This document shows positions 25,090 to 36,929 of a stretch of 64,000 nt of DNA, one piece after another (the stretch's first letter is position 1; each line of letters opens with the position of its first letter). The notes under the pieces were generated by a model. The model was given only the letters and a program-made list of their open reading frames with translations, ran no database searches and was not told where the DNA came from. The position numbers were made by a program, and so were the translations under genes. Source of the DNA: Mixophyes australis (lineage: Eukaryota; Chordata; Amphibia; Anura; Limnodynastidae); contig JAVHZZ010000001.1 in the NCBI GenBank assembly GCA_036250195.1, forward strand, positions 381,531,907 through 381,595,906, read 5' to 3'.

Positions 25090-25382
25090 CTAGAAGCACA
25101 TGCAAAAGAGAGTCAGATGAAATCTATATTTAAAAAGGTGCCAAAATCTGAGCCAGGGCATTTTAGACCAATAAGCCTAACATCAGTTAAATGTAAAATA
25201 TCCAAAAATATATAATACATGATAAATTCACAACAGTCAGCTTTGGTTCAGGAAAGACCAGGCATGCTATACTAATGTCATTTGTTTTTATGAGGAGGTA
25301 AGTTTGTAACAGTAGATACAAAATGGAGTTTTCACTGCCCTTTTTTTTTTGTTGCTAGCTGTATTATTTTTCTGTGTTTACC

Positions 25383-25915
25383 ATACACAATGGTTGTACC
25401 ACATGGTGAATCAAAAAGAGCATATGCCGACCAACACACTCAGTCTATCGGCCTAAGCAAGAAATACAATTCATAGGCAATACATACAAACATTTAATTT
25501 ACACTGGTGATGGAACTGTAATAGGATACACTCTATTAAATATTCTTAGCTTTGGAGCAGCAGGAAATGCATATAATTGTAGACAAGTAAGTGACCTGGC
25601 TGACTTACTAGACAACATTACTGCTATTTATGATAGCACCTTCAGATATGTTGGAGAAGAGTTAAAAGGACAAAGGAAGAAATCATACAACATAAACTGG
25701 TGCTGGATTACATTACAGCACATGGTGGAGCTTATTGTCTCACATTGTTAACTCAGTTTGGTGATCAATGCTGCTCATTCTATAGCAACAACACTGATTA
25801 CCCTGTAACTGTGATAAACCAACATATTCAGGAGATTGAGAAACCAGAAAATACATTTGCCAGTAAGATGGATAGTTTAGCTGGTTGCACCCCTCTAATT
25901 GGTTCGTTGAAATAG
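25383..25915 (+). pseudogene. ERV env, transmembrane-subunit remnant
   Basis: Remnant of a retroviral envelope, mainly the membrane-fusion (TM) subunit. A block with DLADLLDNITAIY precedes LDYITAHGGAYC, the equivalent of the conserved LDYL..GG.C segment, followed about ten residues later by a CC pair. The frame is open from about 25700 to a stop at 25913, and hydrophobic sequence in another frame (about 25925-25985) suggests the membrane anchor after a frameshift. The surface subunit is missing here. It can be compared with the inverted copy at 38702-39561. Confidence 0.75.
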
Positions 25916-26043
25916 GAGGATGGTTTGGTGTCATACTTCATATACTCTTATATGTAATTGCTAACTACATTGCAATATATATTATCGAAGGACACAGCAT
26001 CAAATACATCAACCTGCCACTAAATAGAAAACCAAGGGTGGTT

Positions 26044-26543
26044 TGTTTAACAGTAGAAACAAAATGGAGTTTTCAGTGCCATTTTCTGGTTAGCTGTAGT
26101 GGTTTTCTGTGTACGTGTCAGTTTGAGCAAGTGTAAATACACAGCGAACCAGATGACCATTGGCATATTTCTTTAGGGTGTTGGTGTTTGCTTACTGTGC
26201 ATGTTATAGAGATAAGATGCTGGAATTTTCTCAATAACCAATGGACTTACTTAAATCATGATTATAACCTTATATGTATATTGTGTCTGGGGAGTACCAC
26301 TCAAAGAGTTATAAAAACTTTGTAACTGCGACAACAAGACAGTTGATTTTGTTCTGAAACAACTTTCCAGTTCTTTTGAGACAGGGTTCCTGGAAGCAAT
26401 CTGATTGATCATCTATACTAATCCATTACCGCAACTAAGTATAATTCTGTTACTATTCTTTTACAAATAAAGCTGTCTAAATCTTAACTGTATTTGACTT
26501 TCATTAACACTTTATATGCCTGTACCTGGACCCACCGGGACCA
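26044..26543 (+). repeat. ERV 3' LTR
   Basis: About 500 bp, starting TGTTTAACAG and ending GGGACCA. It contains a TATA-like 'gttataaaaac' at about 26307 and an AATAAA polyadenylation signal at about 26466. A purine-rich tract lies just before it (about 26025-26040). The inverted family LTRs at 36046-36575 and 42164-42740 match it along their length. Confidence 0.85.
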
Positions 26544-26576
26544 AAGTTGCAAACAGGATTTGGCTAATGCAGTGGA

Positions 26577-26602
26577 TATAATATATTATATAATATATAA
26601 TA

Positions 26603-26636
<34 letters not shown>
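26577..26636 (+). repeat. AT / ATA microsatellite
   Basis: A run of TATA-type dinucleotides passing into (ATA)n, within the LINE just downstream of the ERV. Confidence 0.9.
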
Positions 26637-27525
26637 TGTTCTGCTCCACATAACAGGTCGATACATAAGGTGAGAATTCTAGGACAAGGGGAAAAAAAAC
26701 ATGCATTGTTAGATAACGGGACAGAACATATAAAGCTAATGAACATATCCAGACTGGGCAACAGTTAGTATTGGGGGACCACAAGGAGCAGTATTGGGCC
26801 CTGTAATTTATAATATTTGTGTTAATAACCTGGTAAATGACCTATCAAGTATAGTTTCCATATTTGCAGATGACTCAAAACTATGTACTGTAATTACAAA
26901 CACAAAACTAAACTAAATAACAGCACTCAGTGTCAAGTAGAAACTACTAACAAAAAAAACTAAGGCTAAATTGATATAAGTTATTTGTTAGATCACATCT
27001 CAATTATGGGGGTACTGCTTTGGATAACTGTCTGCAAGAAAGACATAGCAAAGAAGATTCAAAAGCAGGAAATTTTATTCATTAAAACTGTGGAGAAGTT
27101 ACATTATAAAAGAAACAAAACTGGACAAGTTGGACTTATTTGCATAGGAAAAAAAGATTCCACAGGGATAAACTAATTAGTATAAATAATTATATCCAAT
27201 GTCAGTTCAAAGATTTGTGTAATGAACTTTTTATACCTAGGTCTGTGCAGGTGACAACTACTGGACTAGAAGAGAGACATTTTCATCATCACATAGGATC
27301 TTTCACTGAAATGGTAGTTAGACTATTTAATTCTTTACCTAAGGGGTACTGATGCTCAAATTATTTAAAAGTCAAGAAATAAGGATAAATTGCAAGCTAA
27401 CTTGCTGGGGTTTTGTTTTACATTTTTTTGGTTCACCTCAGCTGGTTCTATTAAGAATAAGTTGAACTTCATAGACTTATGTCTTTTTCAGCCTAGGTAG
27501 CTACAGTAACTATACAACTGAACCT

Positions 27526-29251
27526 ATCTCAATCCTCTCACGTTCCACATGTTCACTGCTTATACACCAAATGCAAGACAAAAATAAATAAAAATGAAAT
27601 GATTTAAAAACTTATTTTTTTTTAAGTATCACAGACTGCTTCAATGTTAAACCTTCAGAACAAACAGTAATAATAATTATTATTATCCTATATTTATACA
27701 GCATTGACATATTATGCAGCACTGTACATCGGGCTATCATGAAACAAACAAATAACTTACAATGACTTGAAACAGAAGGTAAAGATGGTCCACCCAATTG
27801 AGTTTTCCCTCTAGTTGGTGTGGGGAACACTTGATACATAAGGTAGTGGAATAGCAATTGGTGGGGATAGTGTGCGTAAGGCCACACACCAAAGCATTAT
27901 TGGGCACTAATTTTAAAAGCATTCATTAATAACCATTTAGTGCATCCTTGTGCAGCTTCTGGTGGTGTGGTATGGTTGGAATGAGGAAAGATAGCGAAAG
28001 TTGAAAACATTACACTGAAAGTTGTGGAGATCACCAAAGGATGAGCTCAAAGGCCACTGGTAATCCATTCATCAGAACATCCAGAGAAGTGTGTATATCG
28101 TTAGCCTTGAGTAGATTGGGGCTCTGGTGATTCAACTCTGAGGCACTGCAAGTCGAGGAGAAATATTAGGCAGGGGAATAACATTCACCTGTCATTCAAT
28201 GCTGTAATCAGAGCCCAAATCAGTCTATCAGCTGCTCATATTTACAGAACCATATTTTCCCTGACTTTAATTACACATAAATGAACAATTTTATATTTAA
28301 GCAAATAAAGCTAATTATCTTGCTTGAGAGGATGCAGGAATTTTTTAATATAAAACATCTTCAAGATAAGAACACACATTTCTTTCAGAATAATATCACT
28401 ATTTTATATGCAATTCCAGCCCTAAAGAAGTGGTGATGTGGGTGAGAGCGGTGGAATTTGAAAACATAAGGTTCAAAGGTTCTATATAAATCTATTTTAT
28501 GGGTAGTCAGATCTTTGACATTTTATCAGTATACAATTTTTGTGTTCGTAAGGCTACATTGGATTCAGTAGAATCAAGCCTTGCTTTAGTCTATTGGGAC
28601 ATCAACCTATTGAGATTGTTTTTGATCAAATAGCAAAAAAAGATAATAGAATGGCCTGCAGCATATAGCAGTTTCTTGTTGGTGGCATTTAAGTGAATGA
28701 GATCCGGCAGCAATTGTAACGCCTTTCCTTTTTCAATTTTGCTACATAGGCAGAACTCCATTTGCAAATGGTAAACATTTTAATGAGCATAGCTTGTCCA
28801 TTTATGTTACTCCTTTGTATAATTTCTATTTCTTCTTGTGAATCTGAACCTAAAATGTGACAGATTACTGTGAATGGAATGAGAAAAAAAATGATACAAT
28901 TTAGATTAAATTTTAACAGCTCGCTTTCTGTCTTGTGTCTTTACCTGTTAGTGTGATTGTTCATTTTATATTGAGAAAATAAAATGTGCCTACCATTATC
29001 ATATAATGATTACATTCAATGTAAAACTGGTAAAATATTCTTATATTATCTAATATGATTCTCCCATAGAACTATATAGTAGTTTATAAGTATTGCACAT
29101 GCATAAAAGACTGTGTAGTGGTATAAAATACCTGTTATATAAAAGTGGAAATCTTTAAAGCAAAATATATCTTGTGTTTTATATAGCATTCAGATAAGTC
29201 GGGGATAATTTGACAAGATACAAAATTTGTCTTTCAGTACTAAAATATGAG
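27526..29251. other. Intergenic, one weak LINE/SINE tail
   Basis: About 27660-27760 starts with (TAA/ATT)n and 'tatttatacagcattgacatattatgcagcactgtaca', a diverged version of the tail seen at 48330-48380. Nothing else was recognised. About 27940-28750 is of ordinary complexity but matched no family I know. Confidence 0.45.
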
Positions 29252-29259
29252 GGTAAGAT

Positions 29260-29648
29260 CAGGGCCGGTGCTAGGGTCCATGGCGCCCTAGGCATTTTTA
29301 CAAAATCGGCGCCCCCCCCCCCCCGCAAAAATAGGCGCCCTCCTCCCTCCTCCCCCTCACCCCATCTTTCCTTACCTTGTCTCACCATCGCCGCCTCTCT
29401 GCTCCGTCTCCTCCCCTCCACTCACTGACACTAGTGAGTGGAGGGGAGGAGAAGGAGCAGAGAGGCGGCGGTGGTGAGCAATAGCCTCTTCCCCCCTCGC
29501 CGTGCATCTGAATGCTGTGCGGCGGCCGTGACAGGTATGGTCAGCGGTCGCCGCACAGTTTTAAAGTCATTTACCATTCTGTGGCGCCCTCCAGAGCCCA
29601 GCGCCCTAGGCAAGTGCCTAACCTTGCCTAATGGGAGCTCCGGGCCTG
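29260..29648. mobile_element. Non-autonomous hAT MITE with long hairpin
   Basis: Termini CAGGGCCGGTGCTAGGG and GGAGCTCCGGGCCTG, flanked by perfect 8-bp duplications GGTAAGAT (29252-29259, 29649-29656). Much of the interior is an inverted repeat: 29381-29426 pairs with 29433-29478 with two mismatches and a 6-nt loop (GACACT). The ends share the CAGGGCC start with the 36930 element. Confidence 0.93.
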
Positions 29649-29656
29649 GGTAAGAT

Positions 29657-30419
29657 GGAAGATTGTGAAAATAACTATTATAATGGAAAGGCCATTTAAA
29701 CTTGTAATATAATAATAGCTACCATATCAGTATTTTGTATAATAAAGTGAGAACAAAAACACAAAGTGCATAACTCTATAAGTCTTATTAGTAAATTAGG
29801 AAGTTTACCACCTTACTACTCAGAAATCCTGGTTCTATGACCATTGATTTAAAATATAATTTGCAATACTATGAAACTTTATTGAAGCACCCAGTCTTTC
29901 AATGCATACACCCAAATACTAATTCCTAACTGAAACACTGATCAACTCACAAAGATGTAATAATTAAATGGAAGTGTTTGCCAATCTGAAAGTAGTGAGT
30001 GGATGGAATAATACATTTTATTGTTAATAACCAGTTCCCTTTTATTTGATTTGTTGACACTTTCAATCCATGAAATGCATGCGAACTGGTAGGAAGTGAG
30101 TTTCCCATGTTGCCACATATTTCTTTTAATGTCCCCTCTAACAATGTTGCTGATCTTAGGGTCTATGTAATATGTTTAGGGATCATTTACACTCCAGGAC
30201 CAAATTCACACTATCGGTTGAGAAGCACAAATGCATGGTTCAAAAACTAGCTGAGTGCTACATTACAGTGCTTGTAATGATTTAGTTCAAATCCGCATGA
30301 CATTAAAGGTGCCCTCTTCTACAAGAGGAACAATAATATATAGTGCTGTCTGACTAATCTGGTATGGAATATTATATTTTATTAGATCAGGATCGTGCAA
30401 GGTCAGAAATCTCATTGGT
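29657..30419. other. Intergenic DNA
   Basis: Nothing recognised. Confidence 0.5.
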
Positions 30420-30905
30420 CTGTTTTTCTGTCTGGTTATGCATTCGAACACACCTACACTGATTTTAATGAAACCAATTTGAGGTGGTCCAGTTGGATCC
30501 TGGCCAGGTATTAGGGGGGCTTGGGTCCTGGTCGGACCTCCCGTTGGTCTACGCTGGCCAGAACTTTGACCCGGAGAGCCTGTTCTGAGCCTGCATTTGG
30601 ACACCCCCAAACTGATTGAAATGAAACCAATGCGAGGTGGTCTACAGTAGATAGATGCTGGCCAGGTTTTAGGGGGCTTAGGGTCCCATTCAACCTCCCA
30701 TGGTTGTATGCTGGGCAGAAAGTTTGACCTGTGCAACCTGTTTTGAGCCTGCATTCGGACACACTTGCACGGAATGGGATGAAACCAAAGAAAGGTGGTC
30801 CAGTTGGAATCTGGCCAGGTTTTACAGGGTTTAGGGTCCTGGTCGGACCTCCCATTGGTGTACACTGGGCAGAACTTTAACCTGGGTAGCATGTTCTGGG
30901 CCTTC
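30420..30905 (-). repeat. About three tandem units of ~155 bp
   Basis: Landmarks recur: 'gcattcggacac', 'aatgaaaccaa', 'aggtggtccagttgga', 'ctggccaggttttag', 'ggtcctggtcggacctccc'. The 'tgttctgagc' landmark sits at 30581, 30739 and 30892, giving spacings of 158 and 153 bp, with a partial first unit from about 30420. An open minus-strand frame of 213 codons crosses all units (30287-30928), but the unequal, non-triplet spacing puts successive units in different frames. That argues against a protein. Confidence 0.85.
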
Positions 30906-32411
30906 CACTGGATTGAGTTGGATGACATTTAATTTAAAAAAAAAAAAAGACACTGGGCAGCCACCTCATGGGTGTGTTGGAAACGCTGCTAAGCTGCTAC
31001 TTATTTTTAAAAGGTTGATAGTTACATCCAACTCACTAATAACTTGAAGATTTAAATACAGACAACGCCAAGTATTACAGCTAGTTTAATATAAGTTACT
31101 ATTTCACATAAATGTCAAACATGTTTTTAGAAAGTGAAACATATTTGTAAAATATTTACAATTGAATTCCAATAGTAGAAAAACATTTTCCTAGATACAA
31201 AAGTGTAACTGTGTCATGCTGTAAATAAACAGTCATTGATACAGTTAGTGAGAAATCCAAGGCTAAAGAAGAGATACTCTGCATTGGGTCATACAAAGTG
31301 ATACTAATAACTGATATTACACTCAGCCTACAAGACAAGATAAATAATATTATGAAGTTGGACAGCACTTAGAGATATAAAGGTTCATTACAACTATTTT
31401 TGCATAAAGAACAGGAAGATCGCAATGTGCAATTGACCAGCAAAAGTAATGTGGTTACAGAAACAAATACCCCACATACAGAACAAGAGCAGTGTTATTG
31501 GGTAATTGTACATAAATACAATATATGAACAAATACTGATGATTACACTCATGTGTTTTAACCAAATAAGCGTTATTGAGCAAATACGCAAGCATACAGA
31601 ATGATATCAGGTGTTAAATCCAATGAGCAGTACCAGAGATATAACTCTGAGTAGTTAAATATGCATTCAGAAGAATAGGAGGGATGGTGAAAATTATAGG
31701 ACATCAAACATACAATACTAGAGACATTGTGCTGTGAAGTTGCTCATGTATATTAAGATTTATTTATTTTCCCTCAGTCCCTCCTTTTCTCTTCCTCCAC
31801 TGATTTTAAAAACGACATCAATTTTCAAATGAAGGTTTTTAGACCACTACAACAGCATCAACAACAGTAAAATAATACTTTTCCTTTAAAAGCTTGTTTT
31901 TAATTTCCTCACTTATTATTATCAGAGAAAATGATCGTGCTTAACAAAATGCTATACAATAATAAATACCCACTTTCCCTTAATAAACCTCTATTTGAAT
32001 ATTTGTGTTCTTTTTACCCGTTTTTTTTCCAAATGCCCCATCCCCATCTCAACTTTTCTCACCATCCTTCACAGATGTTATCACTGCTCCTTACTTGCTT
32101 CTTGGGATCTAAAATACCTCTGTAATCATAAGCTCTATAGCACACAAATGCAGAGACATATCCCAGGCAAGGTGGAGAGGAAGTAAAAATCGAAGCCAGT
32201 AATCTTATCCAATAAAATTGTGGGTCTTCCATTCAGTTAAATCTCTTGGTGTTTCAGCCAATGAATCCACTTGTGTAGAGAATCCTCATTATTTTCTCAA
32301 TGCTTTCTTATTAATTTAATAGCAAATGATGCTTTTGTTGATTGCTGTGAGTGTGAAGATGGCTGATGAGAAAGATTTTTTTTCTAACAAGAATAGTATA
32401 TAATGTTGCAC
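30906..32411. other. Intergenic, AT-rich
   Basis: No gene or family recognised. An A-run at about 30935-30948 might be the tail of an old retroposed segment. Confidence 0.5.
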
Positions 32412-32416
32412 TTATA

Positions 32417-33173
32417 TGTTAGGAACCCCGCTAGCCGGCACAACACAACCCGGAGTCTACTCTACCAGTCAGGTATTCACTGGATCCCCTGATGGTGGGG
32501 ACAGACTGGGCTGCAGAATGGCAGAGGGTTGTGAAGTGTGCACCGGCTAGGGAGAACCCAGGCCAGCGGAGTGGAGTCCAAGCAGAGGTCAGAGGCCGGC
32601 AGCAGACAACGGTATCAAGGAACAAGCTGAGGTCAGAGGTCACAAGCAGACAGGGAGGTAAGTATTCAAGCCAGAGGTCAGGGTCACGAGATTCACAAGC
32701 ACGGTCCAAATTCAAGCCAAGGGTCATACACGGGTAAGCAGTAACAGGGTCCAATAGACAGGAACAAGCAGGGAGCAGGCTAGCAGACTGGATACAGAAC
32801 TATAACCGGCAATGAGGCAGCAGACCTCATTGCCTTAAATACCCAGCTGAACCAATCACAGGTTGAACACACTCCTGCAGGTTAATAAAGCAGTAACCAG
32901 CAGGGGCAATCAGGGCTTGCCCCTGGCCTGCACAGTTGCAGGCTAATGCCTGTAATTGCCTCCCATAATCAGCCCATATTAATTAGCCCACAGGCTGTAG
33001 AATGAACGCTGCGCCCGGCCTCCTCTTATTGCCGGGACGCAGCGCTGAAGCATCTCCTAGTTGCCCCGGCAACGGCTGGGTTATGGCCGGAAGTGACGTC
33101 CCGGTCGCCATAGCGACGGCCGGGACGCGGGTGAGTGAGTCGCGGCGGCTGGGCACCGCCGCGGCTCGTAACA
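32417..33173 (-). mobile_element. Solo LTR, Ty3/Gypsy-like
   Basis: A 757-bp LTR with termini TGTTAGGAACC and GGCTCGTAACA, flanked by perfect 5-bp duplications TTATA (32412-32416, 33174-33178). On the minus strand it reads TGTTACGAGCC at its start. No internal coding region remains, so it is the product of LTR-LTR recombination. The GC-rich right third (33000-33170) would be its U3/promoter end. A relative lies at 39562-40327. Ty3/Gypsy is the likeliest class, judged from its resemblance to frog LTRs rather than from coding sequence. Confidence 0.88.
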
Positions 33174-33579
33174 TTATATGTACTTTCTATACTTATGTAT
33201 ACTATTTTTCTACCATATATATACTTTGGAAAGAATTGTTGCTATCATTTGTTGATGGAGCTATTATGCTCATGGAAATATTTGGAATGCCTAAAAATGG
33301 ACAAGTAACTGTGCAGTAACTAACAGAATGTGCACTATTATAACTAACATTTTACATTTATCCTGAAGTTTACTGTCAAACGAATTGCCTGTGATTGACC
33401 TAACCCTACATATTTAAAAAATAGCACCTGGATTTTAATGAAAGAACATTAAAATGTTGTTTTCAACAATGTAAGAGTTTCCAATATATTTTGTATATTT
33501 TTGAGGATTAAAGATGAAGGAGTCAATCAGACCTCTTGGCTTCATAACAATACATTAGACATAAGTTGCTGGAACAAAA

Positions 33580-35990
33580 TTATTGTACAATTCTTTTATT
33601 CAGCAGTGTTTCAAATAATTTCCACACTAATGATGTCAGGCTCACTGGTTTGTAGTTGCCAGCCTTTTCACTACTTCCCCTTTTGTGAAGCTGGCCCACA
33701 ATTTCTCTTTCCAGTTTCCTGGGAACCACTCCTGTTAAAATTGACTGATTTAATGGTGTAACCGGCACACCTTTGCATTCTCTCTATTATAGGATGTATA
33801 TCATATGGTCATATTGACTTGATCACTTTCACATATAAGAGTAGAGATGCTTGAAAAACTCAAACTCGCTTGATAGTCAATTAAATTTCACCAGTTCGAT
33901 GGCCCAAAGTATGCTACTGATACATTTGGCTATGGACCTCAATTCAAACTTGCAGATTGAAATTTGCAGCATGTGTTTACCATTTGTAGTTTGTCTTCAT
34001 TGTCCACAGATCACATTTTCTTTTGCAAGATTTTTGGTTTCTTTAAAAACACAATAAAAAAAAATGGTATTTTTAAATATTTATAAATTCAACTGTTCAT
34101 ATTTTTGCTGTTTACAATAAAACAACACAACAATAATTTTTTTTTGAACAGACTCGATTTTTGAACTGGTTATAAAATTTGAGAAATTAAAGGTTTTTCA
34201 ATGTATGTACCAGTTCTCCTCTGTTAATGGACTCATTTCTACCTTATTTGCGTTAAATTTCCTTCTACTGTAAATACTGAAAAAACATACTTATTTTGAA
34301 CTAGCTATACCTTGTCTCCCTCCAGAAGACTTTCTCCGTACATGTTTAATCCTACTATTTATCCTTTTGTTTTTCTTATCTCAATTATATACCTTAAAAA
34401 TATTTTGTCACCTTTATTTACATATTTATATTCTTTTATTCATTCTACTGAATCTGTTTATGTTTGAGAACGCTTTCTTTTTTGCAAACCTAACTGGCAT
34501 ACTTTTAGACTTGTAGGGCCTGACTCATAAAAAGGCACGTAATCTGAACACAACCCACATTCAGTATTATATGCTCGTATATAGACTTTGCGTACGCACA
34601 AATCCATCAAGGTATGGATTTCAAGAAACATGCGCTGGTGTATGTCTGTTGTGCTCTACTACACAATACACTGCAGGATACATCCAATCTTTATGTGGAT
34701 AATACATTTGCAAAAGAACGTACAGGAAAATAAAAAATATTGAATTAATGTCATTTGCTAATAAGAAAGACATTAATGATAAAACAGTTAAAAAAAAGTA
34801 TCTCTATCCAAAAAAATACATTTATTAGAATGCTGTTAATGTCTACTGAACATAAAAATACATTTTGCAGTTGCTCATGATTGCAAACACATGTTACAAC
34901 ATGCATTCGTAACTGTCATCACTACTGATCAGGACTTACACTAGTCCTACAGCTGGTGCAAGAGATACAACATAAAAGTAAGTAACTTTGAAGTGCGTAG
35001 GGTTTGATTCCGACATGGCTGCGTGTGCTTGAGTTTGACATGCGTCTACTGTATATTGACTATGGCAAAACACCCCTTCCCTGCCCCGTCGATTCCTCTT
35101 AATTGTAGGCTGTAGTTAGTGTCTTTTGCGTACAAACACACAGCGGACAGGGCTGCAGTCACAGACGTTTCTCCTTTTTCTGGGCATGTGCAGAGTGAAT
35201 TTGCACATGATATGCTCAAAATGATGAATCAGGCCTGTACACTTTTCCCATTGTTACTGCTCTCCATTCAAATACCTCCAAACTGACAAAGAATTATTTA
35301 CATATTTTCCGATAGCTGCACAGGCAGCCTTTCTGAAATCTAACACGTTTGTTTTTGTGTGGTATGCATCCTCCTTTGTCTTTATACTAAACCAAATTGA
35401 TTGATGATCACTGTACCCCAAGTTCTAACCTACACGTAACTGACACTCTGCCACCATTTGTAAGCATATCATCAAGATTGGCTTCTTTGCCAGTGGGTTC
35501 CTCCTTCAAGGAACTCAATATGTGCCTAATTCTGCTTTTGTACCTTCAGAAGAACCACTCCACATCAATAAGATTAGACTCTTCCATAAATATTATCTCT
35601 CCGTTCATTGACATTTTTGATAATATTTTTAATTAGAACTCTGTTCAATTATTTTTCCTGTCCCAGATGCCTGTAAATCACCACAGCATAAAGAACAATG
35701 CTTCAATGGTTTCAAAAGTGTTCAGTTTTATCTCCATTATTTTGTATTAAAATAGCTTCATTGTTATTTTTATGTAAAGAGCCACTCCAGTATCTTGTCT
35801 TTCAACTCTTTCCTGTCTAAATAAAGTATAGCCTGGCACAGTTATGTACTAGTCCTTGTTTTCTTATCATTAGACAATGGCTCTATAACAGGCACAATAT
35901 CTAGATAATTGCTTGTCAGTATGGCCATTAGCTCTAGAATTGTATTTCCTAAGCTGCAATCATTTGTATACATAGCCCTAAGATTTTATT
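33580..35990 (-). pseudogene. CR1-like LINE remnant (endonuclease and RT pieces)
   Basis: On the minus strand from high to low coordinate: an endonuclease start SLGNTILELMAILTSNYLDI (about 35970-35900), an endonuclease end NLGYSDHQSIWFSIK (about 35430-35385; SDH is the catalytic histidine region), and an RT start RGSSEKAGNYKPVSLTSL (about 33685-33630). The order and spacing fit a CR1/L2-group LINE. The DNA transposon at 34516-35238 is inserted between endonuclease and RT. The ERV at 36046 begins only 56 bp beyond the endonuclease start. Confidence 0.7.
34516..35238. mobile_element. Non-autonomous DNA transposon inside LINE
   Basis: Ends GGGCCTGACTCAT and, inverted, AGGCCTGATTCATC. The interior has the family landmarks 'cctacagctggtgcaagagata' (about 34943) and 'ccccttccctgcccc' (about 35070). 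Related copies: 9748-10790, 50530-51000 and 56560-56900. Confidence 0.7.
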
Positions 35991-36045
35991 ATTAATGATT
36001 TCCTAATATTTCCTCTATTCTTCTTTTGTTTGTTTTATTGACTGT

Positions 36046-36575
36046 TGTTCCTGGTGGAACCAGGTTCAGAGATATAAATGGTTAATAAACATTGCACACC
36101 ATTTCTATCTAAAAATAGCTTTAATCTGAGAGACTAACAAAAATAGCTTTTGTAAAGATAATACTACCATACATAGCTTGTGATAAAGATTATAACCACT
36201 ATACTTAGCTGCAGTAATAGATTAATGTAGATTAGTTTGACTATTCCATAGGCACCTATCTCTTTCCCAAGGGCTGAAAACAAGGTTTCAGTCAGAACAA
36301 ACAGGTCCTTTGACCAGGCTACAGTATATCCAGTGGTGAGGCTAACTTCTGATGCAGTTACAAAAGGACCAATAGCTCTGCAAGGTGTACTCCCCGGTCA
36401 TAACTTACATGTAAGTTATAATCATAATTGTTTTAATCCATTGGTTAGTTAATTAATTCCAGTATCTTATATTTATTACATGCACAGTGAGCACTTGCCA
36501 ACACACAGAGAAAGTAGGCTATGGGTCATCAGGCTATTAGGAATATCCATGAAATTCTATCTTTACAAACCACCC
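36046..36575 (-). repeat. ERV 3' LTR
   Basis: On the + strand it begins TGTTCCTGGTGGAACC. It matches 42164-42740 along its length ('tttctatctaaaaatagctt', 'tttgaccaggctacag', 'acttacatgtaagttataatcataattg'). The region next to env ('caccctttgttttcc' at 36572-36586) is the purine tract read in reverse. Confidence 0.85.
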
Positions 36576-36929
36576 TTTGTTTTCCATGGAGTAGCAATAC
36601 AATGAGCATGATAATTCATCCTTTGAATGGGCATCATCTTGGCTGGAGTCATAGCAACTGAACAGTTGAGGATACACCACATACATATCTTAACATGTGG
36701 CAATACTACTATCACTTACATATAAGAATATATGAAATATTCCAGAGAACCAATTGGAGGGACTCAACCAGCTAAACCAGCCATCTTGTCCATGATGTCG
36801 GCTAGCAAAAATTATTTGTCAGTTCCTCAATTTCTTGAATATGTTATATATCTTTATTTTAGTCATTGGATCATCAGTATTGTTGGTTTAAATTGAACAG
36901 CACTGTAAACACAGACTGTGTGGTCAGAG

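Larger units (their letters stand above)
25305..26543 (+). mobile_element. Endogenous retrovirus, env-only and internally deleted
   Basis: Flanked by perfect 5-bp duplications AAGTT (25300-25304, 26544-26548), with termini TGTAACAG and GGGACCA (TG...CA). The 3' LTR is 26044-26543. The 5' LTR is reduced to its first ~75 bp (25305 to about 25380, matching 26044-26125) and then runs straight into env sequence. Gag and pol are absent. The same family is present inverted at 36046-42740. The integration split a LINE. Confidence 0.88.
25090..27525 (+). pseudogene. CR1/L2-like LINE remnant, interrupted by an ERV
   Basis: RT fragments read on the + strand: GHFRPISLTSVKCKISKN at about 25157-25210, then after the ERV insertion GPQGAVLGPVIYNI and FADDSKLC at about 26775-26890 (catalytic FADD), then the usual C-terminal RT tail to about 27350. 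The 3' end 'agttgaacttcatagactta...tctttttcagcct' at 27461-27495 is the classic tail of these frog LINEs. The N-terminal half is missing, and many stops are present. An AT microsatellite at 26577-26636 has expanded within it. Confidence 0.78.

Noticed and set aside
29179..29613. Arginine/glycine-rich frames on both strands
   Set aside because: They lie on the GC-rich hairpin of the hAT MITE.
30287..30928. 213-codon minus-strand gene
   Set aside because: It coincides with the 155-bp tandem repeat, units fall in different frames and no domain was recognised.
32492..33319. Open frames across the 32.4-kb block
   Set aside because: The block is a solo LTR with exact TSD. The frames cross its boundary or are on both strands.
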